In this document: positions 35,001 through 47,022 of the stretch, one piece after another
How the letters are laid out: each line of letters starts with the position of its first letter
How positions within the stretch are numbered: position 1 is the first letter of the stretch
Notes under the pieces: model-generated
Databases searched by the model: none
What the model was told of the DNA's origin: nothing
The model's input: only the letters and a program-made list of their open reading frames with translations
Assembly (NCBI GenBank): GCA_958298945.1
Contig: OY282608.1
Span: 11,633,933 to 11,697,932 of the forward strand
Origin: Atherix ibis
Lineage: Eukaryota > Arthropoda > Insecta > Diptera > Athericidae
Direction of reading: 5' to 3'
DNA length: 64,000 nt
Position numbers and translations under genes: made by a program

Positions 35001-37000
35001 GTTTGTTGATTTGTTGCTTTGTTCGTTTTTTGGTTTGTTGGCTTGTTGGTTTGTTCTTTTGTTGGTTTGTTGGTTACTTGGTTTGTTGGTTTGTTGGTTT
35101 GTTGGTTTGTTGTTTTGTTGGTTTGTTGGTTTGTTGGTTTGTTGGTTTGTTCGTTTGTTCGTTTGTTGGTTTGTTGGTTTGTTGGTTTGTTCGTTTGTTG
35201 GTTTGTTGGTTTGTTGGTTTGTTGGTTTGTTGGCTTGTTGGCTTGTTGGTTTGTTGGCTTGTTGGTTTGTTGTTTTTTTGGTTTGTTGGTTTGTTGGTTT
35301 GTTGGTTTGTTGGTTTGTTGGTTTGTTGGTTTGTTGGTTTGTTGGTTTGTTGGTCTGTTGGTTTGTTAGTTTGTTCGTTTGTTAGTATGTTGGCTTGTTG
35401 GCTTGTTGGTTTGTTTGTTTGTTGGTTTGTTGGTTTGTTGGCTTGTTGGTTTGTTGGCTTGTTGGTTTGTTCGTTTGTTGGTTTGTTGGTTTGTTCGTTT
35501 GTTCGTGTGTTGGTTTGTTGGTTTGTTGGTTTGTTGGTTTGTTGGTTTGTTGGTTTTTTGCTTTGTTGGTTTTTTGGTTTGTTGGCTTACTGGTTTGTAG
35601 GTTTATTGGCTTGTTGGTTTGTTGGTTTGTTGGTTTGTTGGTTTGTTGGTTTGTTTGTTTGTTGGTTTGTTGGTTTAATGGTTTGTTGGTTTGTTGGTTT
35701 GTTGGTTTGTTGGTTTGTTGGTTTGTTGGTTTGTTGGCTTGTTGGTTCTTTGGTTTGTTGGTTTGTTGGTTTGTTGGCTTGTTGGTTTTGTTGGCTTGTT
35801 GGTTTGTTGGTTTGTTGGTTTGTTTCTTTGTTGGTTTGTTGGTTTGTTGGTTTGTTGGTTTGTTGGTTTGTTGGTTTGTTGGTTTGTTGGTTTGTTGGCT
35901 TGTTGTTTTTTTGGTTTGTTGGTTTGTTTCTTTGTTGGTTTGTTGGTTTGTTGGTCCGTTGGTTTGTTGGCTTGTTTCTTTGTTGGTTTGTTGCTTTGTT
36001 GGTTTGTTGGTTTGTTGGTTTGTTGGTTTGTTGGTTTGTTGGTTTGTTGGTTTGTTGGTTTGTTGGTTTGTTGGCTTGTTGGCTTGTTGGTTTTTTGGTT
36101 TGTTGGTTTGTTGGTTTGTTGGCTTGTTGGTTTTGTTGGCTTGTTGGTTTGTTGGTTTGTTGGTTTGTTTCTTTGTTGGTTTGTTGGCTTGTTGGTTTGT
36201 TGGTTTGTTGGTTTGTTGGTTTGTTGGTTTGTTGGCTTGTTGTTTTTTTGGTTTGTTGGTTTGTTTCTTTGTTGGTTTGTTGGTTTGTTGGTTCGTTGGT
36301 TTGTTGGTTTGTTGGTTTGTTGGTTTGTTGGTTTGTTGGTTTGTTGGCTTGTTGGCTTGTTGGCTTGTTGGCTTGTTGGTTTGTTGGTTTGTTGGTTTGT
36401 TGGTTTGTTGGCTTGTTGGTTTGTTGGCTTGTTGGTTTGTTAGTTTGTTGGTTTGTTGGTTTGTTCGTTTGTTCGTGTGTTGGTTTGTTGGTTTTTTGGT
36501 TTGTTGGTTTGTTGGTTTGTTGGCTTGTTGGTTTTGTTGGCTTGTTGGTTTGTTGGTTTGTTGGTTTGTTTCTTTGTTGGTTTGTTGGTTTGTTGGTTTG
36601 TTGGTTTTTTGGTTTGTTGGTTTGTTGGTTTGTTGGCTTGTTATTTTTTTGGTTTGTTGGTTTGTTTCTTTGTTGGTTTGTTGGTTTGTTGGTTCGTTGG
36701 TTTGTTGGTTTGTTGGTTTGTTGGTTTGTTGGTTTGTTGGTTTGTTGGTTTGTTGGTTTGTTGGTTTGTTGGCTTGTTGGTTTGTTCGTTTGTTGGCTTT
36801 TTGGTTTGTTGGTTTGTTGGTTTGTTGGTTTGTTGGTTTGTTCGTTTTTTGGTTTGTTGGTTTGTTGGTTTGTTGGCTTGTTGGTTTGTTGGTTTGTTGG
36901 TTGTTTGGTTTATTGGTTTGTTGGTTTGTTGGTTTGTTAGTTTGTTGGCTTATTGGCTGTTTGGTTTGTTGGTTTGTTCGTTTGTTGGTTTGTTGGTTTG
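35001..37000. repeat. Local family with about 400-bp spacing
   Basis: The GGTTTTGTTGGC 9-mer cassette followed by TTTCTTTG appears near 35,785, 36,130 and 36,530. In each copy a run of canonical units follows, then a T-rich GTTTTTTTGG or ATTTTTTTGG unit (about 35,903, 36,242 and 36,642), then a second TTTCTTTG and a GGTTCGTTGG or GGTCCGTTGG unit. The three copies differ by whole units. Confidence 0.7.
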
Positions 37001-38309
37001 TTCTTTTGTTGGATTGTTGGCTTGTTGGTTTGTGGGTTTGTTGGCTTGTTGGTTTGCTGGTTTTTTGGTTTGTTGGTTTTTTGGTTTGTTGGCTTGTTGG
37101 TTTGTTCGTTTGTTGGTTTGTTGGTTACTTGGTTTGTTGGTTTGTTGGTTTGTTGGTTTGTTGGTTTTTTGGTTTTTTGGTTTGTTCGTTTGTTGGTTTG
37201 TTGGTTTGTTCGTTTGTTGGTTTGTTGGTTTGTTGGTTTTTTGACTTGTTGGTTGGTTGGCTTGTTGGTTTGTCGGTTTTTTGGTTTGTTGGTTTGTTGG
37301 TTTGTTGGTTTGTTGGTTTGTTGGTTTGTTGGTTTGTTGGTTTGTTGGTTTGTTGGTTTGTTAGTTTGTTTGGGTGTTTGTTGGTTGGCTTGTTGGCTTG
37401 TTGGTTTGTTGGTTTGTTGGTTTGTTGGTTTGTTGCTTTGTTCGTTTTTTGGTTTGTTGGCTTGTTGGTTTGTTCGTTTGTTGGTTTGTTGGTTTGTTGG
37501 TTTGTTGGTTTGTTGGTTTGTTGGTTTGTTGGTTTGTTGGTTTGTTAGTTTGTTGGTTTGTTGGTTTGTTGGTTTGTTGGTTTGTTGGTTTGTTCGTTTG
37601 TTGCTTTGTTGGTTTGTTCGTTTGTTGGTTTGTTGGCTTGTTGGCTTGTTGGTTTGTTGGTTTGTTGACTTGTTGGTTTGTTGGTTTGTTGGCTTGTTGG
37701 TTTTGTTGTCTTGTTGGTTTGTTGGTTTGTTGGTTTGTTGGTTTGTTTCTTTGTTGGTTTGTTTGTTTGTTGGTTTTTTGGTTTGTTGGTTTGTTGGTTT
37801 GTTGGTTTGTTGGTTTGTTGGTTTGTTGGTTTGTTGGTTTGTTGGTTTGTTGGTTTGTCGGTTTGTTGGTTTGTTGATTTGTTGGTTTGTTGGCTTGTGG
37901 GTTTGTTGGTTTGTTAGTTTTTTTGTGTGTTTGTTTGTTGGCTTGTTGGCTTGTTGGTTTGTTGGTTTGTTGGTTTGTAGGTTTGTAGGTTTGTTGGTTT
38001 GTTGCTTTGTTCGTTTTTAGGTTTGTTGGCTTGTTGGTTTGTTGGTTTGTTGGTTTGTTCGTTTGTTGGTTTGTTGGTTTGTTCGTTTGTTGGTTTGTTA
38101 GTTTTTTGGTTTGTTGGTTTGTTGGTTTGTTGGTTTGTTAGTTTGTTCGCTTGTTGGTTTGTTCGCTTGTTGGTTTGTTGGTTTGTTCGTTTGTTTGTGT
38201 GTTTGTTTGTTGGCTTGTTGGCTTGTTGGTTTGTTGGTTTGTTGGTTTGTTGCTTTGTTCGTTTTTTGGTTTGTTGGCTTGTTGGTTTGTTCGTTTGTTG
38301 GTTTGTTGG

Positions 38310-38321
38310 TTACTTTTCTTG
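38310..38321 (+). repeat. Marker TTACTTTTCTTG (copy 1)
   Basis: This is a variant of the widespread GGTTACTTGG element in which TTGG has become TTTTC. It is seen only in the 37-47 kb domain. Confidence 0.8.
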
Positions 38322-38997
38322 TTGGTTTGTTGGTTTGTTGGTTTGTTGCTTTGTTGGTTTGTTCGTTTGTTGGTTTGTTGGTTTGTTGGTTTGTTCGTTT
38401 GTTGGTTTGCTGGTTTGCTGGTTTGTTGGCTTGTTGGCTTGTTGGTTTGTTGGTTTGTTGACTTGTTGGTTTGTTGGCTTGTTGGTTTGTTGGTTTGTTG
38501 GTTTGTTGGTTTGTTGGTTTGTTGGTTTGTTGGTTTGTTGGTTTGTTGGTTTGTTGGTTTGTTGGTTTGTTGGTTTGTTGGTTTGTTCGTTTGTTGCTTT
38601 GTTGGTTTCTTCGTTTGTTGGTTTGTTGGTTTGTTGGCTTGTTGGTTTGTTGGTTTGTTGACTTGTTGGTTTGTTGGTTTGTTGGCTTGTTGGTTTTGTT
38701 GGCTTGTTGGTTTGTTGGTTTGTTGGTTTGTTGGTTTGTTGGCTTGTTGGCTTGTTGGTTTGTTGGTTTGTTGGTTTGTTGGTTTGTTGGCTTGTTGGTT
38801 TGTTGGTTTGTTGGTTTGTTGGTTTGTTGGTTTGTTGGTTTGTTGGCTTGTTGGCTTGTTGGCTTGTTGGTTTGTTAGTTTGTTGGTGTGTTTGTTTGTT
38901 GGCTTGTTGGTTTGTTGGTTTGTTGGCTTGTTGGTTTGTTCGTTTGTTGGCTTTTTGGTTTGTTGGTTTGTTGGTTTGTTGGTTTGTTGGTTTGTTG

Positions 38998-39007
38998 GCT
39001 AATTAGC
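38998..39007. repeat. Palindrome GCTAATTAGC (copy 1)
   Basis: This perfect 10-bp inverted repeat is derived from GGCTTATTGGC by two base changes. It is one of seven identical copies in the second half of the window and is otherwise foreign to a G/T-only strand. Confidence 0.9.
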
Positions 39008-41865
39008 TTGTTGGTTTGTTGGTTTGTTGGTTTGTTGGTTTGTTGTTTTGTTGGATTGTTGACTTGTTGGTTAGTTGGTTTGTTGGCTTGTTGGTTTGTT
39101 GGTTTTTTGGTTTGTTGGTTTGTTGGTTTATTGGTTTGTTGGTTTGTTGGTTTGTTGGATTGTTGGTTTGTTGGTTTGTTTGTTTGTTGGTTTGTTGGTT
39201 TGTTGGTTTGTTGGTTTGTTGGTTTGTTGGTTTGTTGGTTTGTTAGTTTGTTGGTTTGTTGGCTTGTTGGTTTTTTGGTTTGTTGGTTTGTTGGTTTGTT
39301 GGCTTGTTGGTTTTGTTGGCTTGTTGGTTTGTTGGTTTGTTGGTTTGTTTCTTTGTTGGTTTGTTGGTTTGTTGGTTTGTTGGTTTGTTGGTTTGTTGGT
39401 TTGTTGGTTTGTTGGTTTGTTGGCTTGTTGGTTTTTTGGTTTGTTGGTTTGTTTCTTTGTTGGTTTGTTGGTTTGTTGGTTTGTTGGTTTGTTTGTTTGT
39501 TGGTTTGTTGGTTTGTTGGTTTGTTGGTTTGTTGGTTTGTTGGTTTCTTGGCTTGTTGGTTTGTTCGTTTGTTGGCTTTTTGGTTTGTTGGTTTGTTGGT
39601 TTGTTGGTTTGTTCGTTTTTTGGTTTGTTGGTTTGTTGGTTTGTTGGCTTGTTGGTTTGTTGGTTTGTTGGTTTGTTGGTTGTTTGGTTTATTGGTTTGT
39701 TGGTTTGTTGGTTTGTTGGTTTGTTGGTTTGTTAGTTTGTTGGCTTATTGGCTTTTTGGTTTGTTGGTTTGTTCGTTTGTTGGTTTGTTGGTTTGTTCTT
39801 TTGTTGGATTGTTGGCTTGTTGGTTTGTTGGTTTGTTGGTTTGCTGGTTTTTTGGTTTGTTGGTTTTTTGGTTTGTTGGCTTGTTGGTTTGTTCGTTTGT
39901 TGGTTTGTTGGTTACTTGGTTTGTTGGTTTGTTGGTTTGTTGGTTTGTTGGTTTGTTGGTTTTTTGGTTTGTTCGTTTGTTGGTTTGTTGGTTTGTTCGT
40001 TTGTTGGTTTGTTGGTTTGTTGGTTTGTTGACTTGTTGGCTTGTTGGTTGGTTGGCTTGTTGGTTTGTCGGTTTTTTGGTTTGTTGGTTCGTTGGTTTGT
40101 TGGTTTGTTGGTTTGTTGGTTTGTTGGTTTGTTGGTTTGTTGGTTTGTTGGTTTGTTGGTTTGTTGATTTGTTGGCTTGTTGGCTTGTTGGTTTGTTGGT
40201 TTGTTAGTTTGTTTGTGTGTTTGTTGGTTGGCTTGTTGGTTTGTTGGTTTGTTGGTTTGTTGGTTTGTTGGTTTGTTGGTTTGTTGGTTTGTTGGTTTGT
40301 TGGTTTGTTCGTTTGTTGCTTTGTTGGTTTCTTCGTTTGTTGGTTTGTTGCCTTGTTGGCTTGTTGGTTTGTTGCCTTGTTGGCTTGTTGGTTTGTTGGT
40401 TTGCTGACTTGTTGATTTGTTGGTTTGTTGGCTTGTTGGTTTTGTTGGCTTGTTGGTTTGTTGGTTTGTTGGTTTGTTGGTTTGTTGGTTTGTTGGTTTG
40501 TTGGTTTGTTGGTTTGTTGGTTTGTTGGTTTGTTGATTTGTTGGTTTGTTGGCTTGTTGGTTTGTTGGTTTGTTAGTTTGTTTGTGTGTTTGTTTGTTGG
40601 CTTGTTGGCTTGTTGGTTTGTTGGTTTGTTGGTTTGTTGGTTTGTTGCTTTGTTCGTTTTTAGGTTTGTTGGCTTGTTGGTTTGTTCGTTTGTTGGTTTG
40701 TTGGTTACTTGGTTTGTTGGTTTGTTGGTTTGTTGGTTTGTTGGTTTGTTCGTTTGTTGGTTTGTTGGTTTGTTCGTTTGTTGGTTTGTTGGTTTGTTGG
40801 TTTGTTGGCTTGTTGGCTTGTTGGTTTGTTGGCTTGTTGGTTTGTTGGTTTTTTGGTTTGTTGGTTTGTTGGTTTGTTGGTTTGTTGGTTTGTTGGTTTA
40901 TTGGTTTGTTGGTTTGTTGGTTTGTTGGTTTGTTGGCTTGTTGGTTTGTTCGCTTGTTGGTTTGTTGGTTTGTTCGTTTGTTTGTGTGTTTGTTTGTTGG
41001 CTTGTTGGCTTGTTGGTTTGTTGGTTTGTTGGTTTGTTGGTTTGTTGCTTTGTTCGTTTTTTGGTTTGTTGCTTTGTTGGTTTGTTCGTTTGTTGGTTTG
41101 TTGGCTTGTTGGCTTGTTGGTTTGTTGGTTTGTTGACTTGTTGATTTGTTGGTTTGTTGGCTTGTTGGTTTTGTTGGCTTGTTGGTTTGTTGGTTTGTTG
41201 GTTTGTTGGTTTGTTTCTTTGTTGGTTTGTTTGTTTGTTGGTTTTTTGGTTTGTTGGTTTGTTGGTTTGTTGGTTTGTTGGTTTGTTGGTTTGTTGGTTT
41301 GTTGGTTTGTTGGTTTGTTGGTTTGTTGGTTTGTTGGTTTGTTGGTTTGTCGGTTTGTTGGTTTGTTGATTTGTTGGTTTGTTGGCTTGTTGGTTTGTTG
41401 GTTTGTTAGTTTGTTTGTGTGTTTGTTTGTTGGCTTGTTGGCTTGTTGGTTTGTTGGTTTGTTGGTTTGTAGGTTTGTAGGTTTGTTGGTTTGTTGCTTT
41501 GTTCGTTTTTAGGTTTGTTGGCTTGTTGGTTTGTTCGTTTGTTGGTTTGTTGGTTACTTGGTGTGTTGGTTTGTTGGTTTGTTGGTTTGTTGGTTTGTTG
41601 GTTTGTTCGTTTGTTGGTTTGTTGGTTTGTTCGTTTGTTGGTTTGTTAGTTTTTTGGTTTGTTGGTTTGTTGGTTTGTTGGTTTGTTGGTTTGTTAGTTT
41701 GTTCGCTTGTTGGTTTGTTCGCTTGTTGGTTTGTTGGTTTGTTCGTTTGTTTGTGTGTTTGTTTGTTGGCTTGTTGGCTTGTTGGTTTGTTGGTTTGTTG
41801 GTTTGTTGCTTTGTTCGTTTTTTGGTTTGTTGGCTTGTTGGTTTGTTCGTTTGTTGGTTTGTTGG

Positions 41866-41877
41866 TTACTTTTCTTG
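41866..41877 (+). repeat. Marker TTACTTTTCTTG (copy 2)
   Basis: It lies 3,556 bp after copy 1, in line with the 3.5-kb HOR. Confidence 0.8.
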
Positions 41878-42529
41878 TTGGTTTGTTGCTTTGTTGGTTT
41901 GTTCGTTTGTTGGTTTGTTGGTTTGTTCGTTTGTTGGTTTGCTGGTTTGCTGGTTTGTTGGCTTGTTGGCTTGTTGGTTTGTTGGTTTGTTGACTTGTTG
42001 GTTTGTTGGCTTGTTGGTTTGTTGGTTTGTTGGTTTGTTGGTTTGTTGGTTTGTTGGTTTGTTGGTTTGTTGGTTTGTTGGTTTGTTGGTTTGTTGGTTT
42101 GTTGGTTTGTTGGTTTGTTCGTTTGTTGCTTTGTTGGTTTCTTCGTTTGTTGGTTTGTTGGCTTGTTGGCTTGTTGGTTTGTTGGTTTGTTGACTTGTTG
42201 GTTTGTTGGTTTGTTGGCTTGTTGGTTTTGTTGGCTTGTTGGTTTGTTGGTTTGTTGGTTTGTTGGTTTGTTGGTTTGTTGGCTTGTTGGCATGTTGGTT
42301 TGTTGGTTTGTTGGTTTGTTGGTTTGTTGGCTTGTTGGTTTGTTGGTTTGTTGGTTTGTTGGTTTGTTGGTTTGTTGGCTTGTTGGCTTGTTGGCTTGTT
42401 GGTTTGTTAGTTTGTTGGTGTGTTTGTTTGTTGGCTTGTTGGTTTGTTGGTTTGTTGGCTTGTTGGTTTGTTCGTTTGTTGGCTTTTTGGTTTGTTGGTT
42501 TGTTGGTTTGTTGGTTTGTTGGTTTGTTG

Positions 42530-42539
42530 GCTAATTAGC
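42530..42539. repeat. Palindrome GCTAATTAGC (copy 2)
   Basis: It is identical to copy 1, 3,532 bp downstream, in the same cassette context (GTTTTGTT, GGATTGTT, GACTTGTT and GGTTAGTTGG downstream). Confidence 0.9.
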
Positions 42540-44981
42540 TTGTTGGTTTGTTGGTTTGTTGGTTTGTTGGTTTGTTGTTTTGTTGGATTGTTGACTTGTT
42601 GGTTAGTTGGTTTGTTGGCTTGTTGGTTTGTTGGTTTTTTGGTTTGTTGGTTTGTTGGTTTGTTGGTTTGTTGGTTTGTTGGATTGTTGGTTTGTTGGTT
42701 TGTTGGTTTGTTGGCTTGTTGGTTTGTTGGTTTGTTAGTTTGTTGGTTTGTTGGTTTGTTGGTTTGTTTGTTTGTTGGTTTGTTGGTTTGTTGGTTTGTT
42801 GGTTTGTTGGTTTGTTGGTTTGTTGGTTTGTTAGTTTGTTGGTTTGTTGGCTTGTTGGTTTTTTGGTTTGTTGGTTTGTTGGTTTGTTGGCTTGTTGGTT
42901 TTGTTGGCTTGTTGGTTTGTTGGTTTGTTGGTTTGTTTCTTTGTTGGTTTGTTGGTTTGTTGGTTTGTTGGTTTGTTGGTTTGTTGGTTTGTTGGTTTGT
43001 TGGTTTGTTGGCTTGTTGGTTTTTTGGTTTGTTGGTTAGTTTCTTTGTTGGTTTGTTGGTTTGTTGGTTTGTTGGTTTGTTTGTTTGTTGGTTTGTTGGT
43101 TTGTTGGTTTGTTGGTTTGTTGGTTTGTTGGTTTCTTGGCTTGTTGGTTTGTTCGTTTGTTGGCTTTTTGGTTTGTTGGTTTGTTGGTTTGTTGGTTTGT
43201 TCGTTTTTTGGTTTGTTGGTTTGTTGGTTTGTTGGCTTGTTGGTTTGTTGGTTTGTTGGTTTGTTGGTTGTTTGGTTTATTGGTTTGTTGGTTTGTTGGT
43301 TTGTTGGTTTGTTGGTTTGTTAGTTTGTTGGCTTATTGGCTTTTTGGTTTGTTGGTTTGTTCGTTTGTTGGTTTGTTGGTTTGTTCTTTTGTTGGATTGT
43401 TGGCTTGTTGGTTTGTTGGTTTGTTGGTTTGCTGGTTTTTTGGTTTGTTGGTTTTTTGGTTTGTTGGCTTGTTGGTTTGTTCGTTTGTTGGTTTGTTGGT
43501 TACTTGGTTTGTTGGTTTGTTGGTTTGTTGGTTTGTTGGTTTGTTGGTTTTTTGGTTTGTTCGTTTGTTGGTTTGTTGGTTTGTTCGTTTGTTGGTTGGT
43601 TGGTTTGTTGGTTTGTTGACTTGTTGGCTTGTTGGTTGGTTGGCTTGTTGGTTTGTCGGTTTTTTGGTTTGTTGGTTCGTTGGTTTGTTGGTTTGTTGGT
43701 TTGTTTGTTTGTTGGTTTGTTGGTTTGTTGGTTTGTTGGTTTGTTGGTTTGTTGGCTTGTTGGCTTGTTGGTTTGTTGGTTTGTTAGTTTGTTTGTGTGT
43801 TTGTTGGTTGGCTTGTTGGTTTGTTGGTTTGTTGGTTTGTTGGTTTGTTGGTTTGTTGGTTTGTTGGTTTGTTCGTTTGTTGCTTTGTTGGTTTCTTCGT
43901 TTGTTGGTTTGTTGCCTTGTTGGCTTGTTGGTTTGTTGGTTTGTTGACTTGTTGGTTTGTTGGTTTGTTGGCTTGTTGGTTTTGTTGGCTTGTTGGTTTG
44001 TTGGTTTGTTGGTTTGTTGGTTTGTTGGTTTGTTGGTTTGTTGGTTTGTTGGTTTGTTGGTTTGTTGGTTTGTTGGTTTGTTGGTTTGTTGGTTTGTTGA
44101 TTTGTTGGTTTGTTGGCTTGTTGGTTTGTTGGTTTGTTAGTTTGTTTGTGTGTTTGTTTGTTGGCTTGTTGGCTTGTTGGTTTGTTGGTTTGTTGGTTTG
44201 TTGGTTTGTTGCTTTGTTCGTTTTTAGGTTTGTTGGCTTGTTGGTTTGTTCGTTTGTTGGTTTGTTGGTTACTTGGTTTGTTGGTTTGTTGGTTTGTTGG
44301 TTTGTTGGTTTGTTCGTTTGTTGGTTTGTTGGTTTGTTCGTTTGTTGGTTTGTTGGTTTGTTGGTTTGTTGGCTTGTTGGCTTGTTGGTTTGTTGGCTTG
44401 TTGGTTTGTTTGTTTTTTGGTTTGTTGGTTTGTTGGTTTGTTGGTTTGTTGGTTTGTTGGTTTATTGGTTTGTTGGTTTGTTGGTTTGTTGGTTTGTTGG
44501 TTTGTTCGCTTGTTGGGTTGTTGGTTTGTTCGTTTGTTTGTGTGTTTGTTTGTTGGCTTGTTGGCTTGTTGGTTTGTTGGTTTGTTGGTTTGTTGGTTTG
44601 TTGCTTTGTTCGTTTTTTGGTTTGTTGGCTTGTTGGTTTGTTCGTTTGTTGGTTTGTTGGTTACTTGGCTTGTTGGTTTGTTGGTTTGTTGGTTTGTTGG
44701 TTTGTTGCTTTGTTGGTTTGTTCGTTTGTTGGTTTGTTGGTTTGTTCATTTGTTGGTTTGTTGGTTTGCTGGTTTGTTGGCTTGTTGGCTTGTTGGTTTG
44801 TTGGTTTGTTGACTTGTTGGTTTGTTGGCTTGTTGGTTTGTTGGTTTGTTGGTTTGTTGGTTTGTTTCTTTGTTGGTTTGTTGGTTTGTTGGTTTGTTGG
44901 TTTGTTGGTTTGTTGGTTTGTTGGTTTGTTGGTTTGTTGGTTTGTTGGTTTGTAGGTTTGTAGGTTTGTTGGTTTGTTGCT

Positions 44982-45981
44982 TTGTTCGTTTTTAGGTTTG
45001 TTGGCTTGTTGGTTTGTTCGTTTGTTGGTTTGTTGGTTACTTGGTGTGTTGGTTTGTTGGTTTGTTGGTTTGTTGGTTTGTTGGTTTGTTCGTTTGTTGG
45101 TTTGTTGGTTTGTTCGTTTGTTGGTTTGTTAGTTTTTTGGTTTGTTGGTTTGTTGGTTTGTTGGTTTGTTGGTTTGTTAGTTTGTTCGCTTGTTGGTTTG
45201 TTCGCTTGTTGGTTTGTTGGTTTGTTCGTTTGTTTGTGTGTTTGTTTGTTGGCTTGTTGGCTTGTTGGTTTGTTGGTTTGTTGGTTTGTTGCTTTGTTCG
45301 TTTTTTGGTTTGTTGGCTTGTTGGTTTGTTCGTTTGTTGGTTTGTTGGTTACTTTTCTTGTTGGTTTGTTGGTTTGTTGGTTTGTTGCTTTGTTGGTTTG
45401 TTCGTTTGTTGGTTTGTTGGTTTGTTCGTTTGTTGGTTTGCTGGTTTGCTGGTTTGTTGGCTTGTTGGCTTGTTGGTTTGTTGGTTTGTTGACTTGTTGG
45501 TTTGTTGGCTTGTTGGTTTGTTGGTTTGTTGGTTTGTTGGTTTGTTGGTTTGTTGGTTTGTTGGTTTGTTGGTTTGTTGGTTTGTTGGTTTGTTGGTTTG
45601 TTGCTTTGTTCGTTTTTTGGTTTGTTGGCTTGTTGGTTTGTTCGTTTGTTGGTTTGTTGGTTACTTGGCTTGTTGGTTTGTTGGTTTGTTGGTTTGTTGG
45701 TTTGTTGCTTTGTTGGTTTGTTCGTTTGTTGGTTTGTTGGTTTGTTCATTTGTTGGTTTGTTGGTTTGCTGGTTTGTTGGCTTGTTGGCTTGTTGGTTTG
45801 TTGGTTTGTTGACTTGTTGGTTTGTTGGCTTGTTGGTTTGTTGGTTTGTTGGTTTGTTGGTTTGTTTCTTTGTTGGTTTGTTGGTTTGTTGGTTTGTTGG
45901 TTTGTTGGTTTGTTGGTTTGTTGGTTTGTTGGTTTGTTGGTTTGTTGGTTTGTAGGTTTGTAGGTTTGTTGGTTTGTTGCT
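44982..45981. repeat. 1,000-bp tandem HOR copy 1
   Basis: Landmarks at 44982, 45014, 45190 and 45349 all recur exactly 1,000 bp (125 octamers) downstream. The first ~620 bp match the next copy without a difference I could see. After about 45,600 this copy enters a TTGCTTTGTTCG cassette, while the next enters CGTTTGTTGCTTTG. Confidence 0.87.
45349..45360 (+). repeat. Marker TTACTTTTCTTG (copy 3)
   Basis: It lies inside the first 1,000-bp tandem copy. Confidence 0.8.
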
Positions 45982-46600
45982 TTGTTCGTTTTTAGGTTTG
46001 TTGGCTTGTTGGTTTGTTCGTTTGTTGGTTTGTTGGTTACTTGGTGTGTTGGTTTGTTGGTTTGTTGGTTTGTTGGTTTGTTGGTTTGTTCGTTTGTTGG
46101 TTTGTTGGTTTGTTCGTTTGTTGGTTTGTTAGTTTTTTGGTTTGTTGGTTTGTTGGTTTGTTGGTTTGTTGGTTTGTTAGTTTGTTCGCTTGTTGGTTTG
46201 TTCGCTTGTTGGTTTGTTGGTTTGTTCGTTTGTTTGTGTGTTTGTTTGTTGGCTTGTTGGCTTGTTGGTTTGTTGGTTTGTTGGTTTGTTGCTTTGTTCG
46301 TTTTTTGGTTTGTTGGCTTGTTGGTTTGTTCGTTTGTTGGTTTGTTGGTTACTTTTCTTGTTGGTTTGTTGGTTTGTTGGTTTGTTGCTTTGTTGGTTTG
46401 TTCGTTTGTTGGTTTGTTGGTTTGTTCGTTTGTTGGTTTGCTGGTTTGCTGGTTTGTTGGCTTGTTGGCTTGTTGGTTTGTTGGTTTGTTGACTTGTTGG
46501 TTTGTTGGCTTGTTGGTTTGTTGGTTTGTTGGTTTGTTGGTTTGTTGGTTTGTTGGTTTGTTGGTTTGTTGGTTTGTTGGTTTGTTGGTTTGTTGGTTTG
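45982..46600. repeat. 1,000-bp tandem HOR copy 2 (matching part)
   Basis: It repeats 44982-45600. Beyond about 46,600 it rejoins the sequence of the 42-kb copy, following 42120 onwards at an offset of about 4,483 bp. This fits an unequal exchange that inserted one extra unit. Confidence 0.85.
46349..46360 (+). repeat. Marker TTACTTTTCTTG (copy 4)
   Basis: It lies exactly 1,000 bp after copy 3. Confidence 0.8.
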
Positions 46601-47012
46601 TTCGTTTGTTGCTTTGTTGGTTTCTTCGTTTGTTGGTTTGTTGGCTTGTTGGCTTGTTGGTTTGTTGGTTTGTTGACTTGTTGGTTTGTTGGTTTGTTGG
46701 CTTGTTGGTTTTGTTGGCTTGTTGGTTTGTTGGTTTGTTGATTTGTTGGTTTGTTGGTTTGTTGGCTTGTTGGCATGTTGGTTTGTTGGTTTGTTGGTTT
46801 GTTGGTTTGTTGGCTTGTTGGTTTGTTGGTTTGTTGGTTTGTTGGTTTGTTGGTTTGTTGGCTTGTTGGCTTGTTGGCTTGTTGGTTTGTTAGTTTGTTG
46901 GTGTGTTTGTTTGTTGGCTTGTTGGTTTGTTGGTTTGTTGGCTTGTTGGTTTGTTCGTTTGTTGGCTTTTTGGTTTGTTGGTTTGTTGGTTTGTTGGTTT
47001 GTTGGTTTGTTG

Positions 47013-47022
47013 GCTAATTAGC
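47013..47022. repeat. Palindrome GCTAATTAGC (copy 3)
   Basis: It is identical to the other copies, 4,483 bp after copy 2, matching the offset of the surrounding HOR. Confidence 0.9.

Noticed and set aside
35268..35280. T-runs (up to seven T) as Rho-independent or Pol III terminators
   Set aside because: The T-runs are variant octamers such as GGTTTTTTTGG. No G/C stem can form before them on a strand made of G and T, and there is no upstream gene or tRNA.
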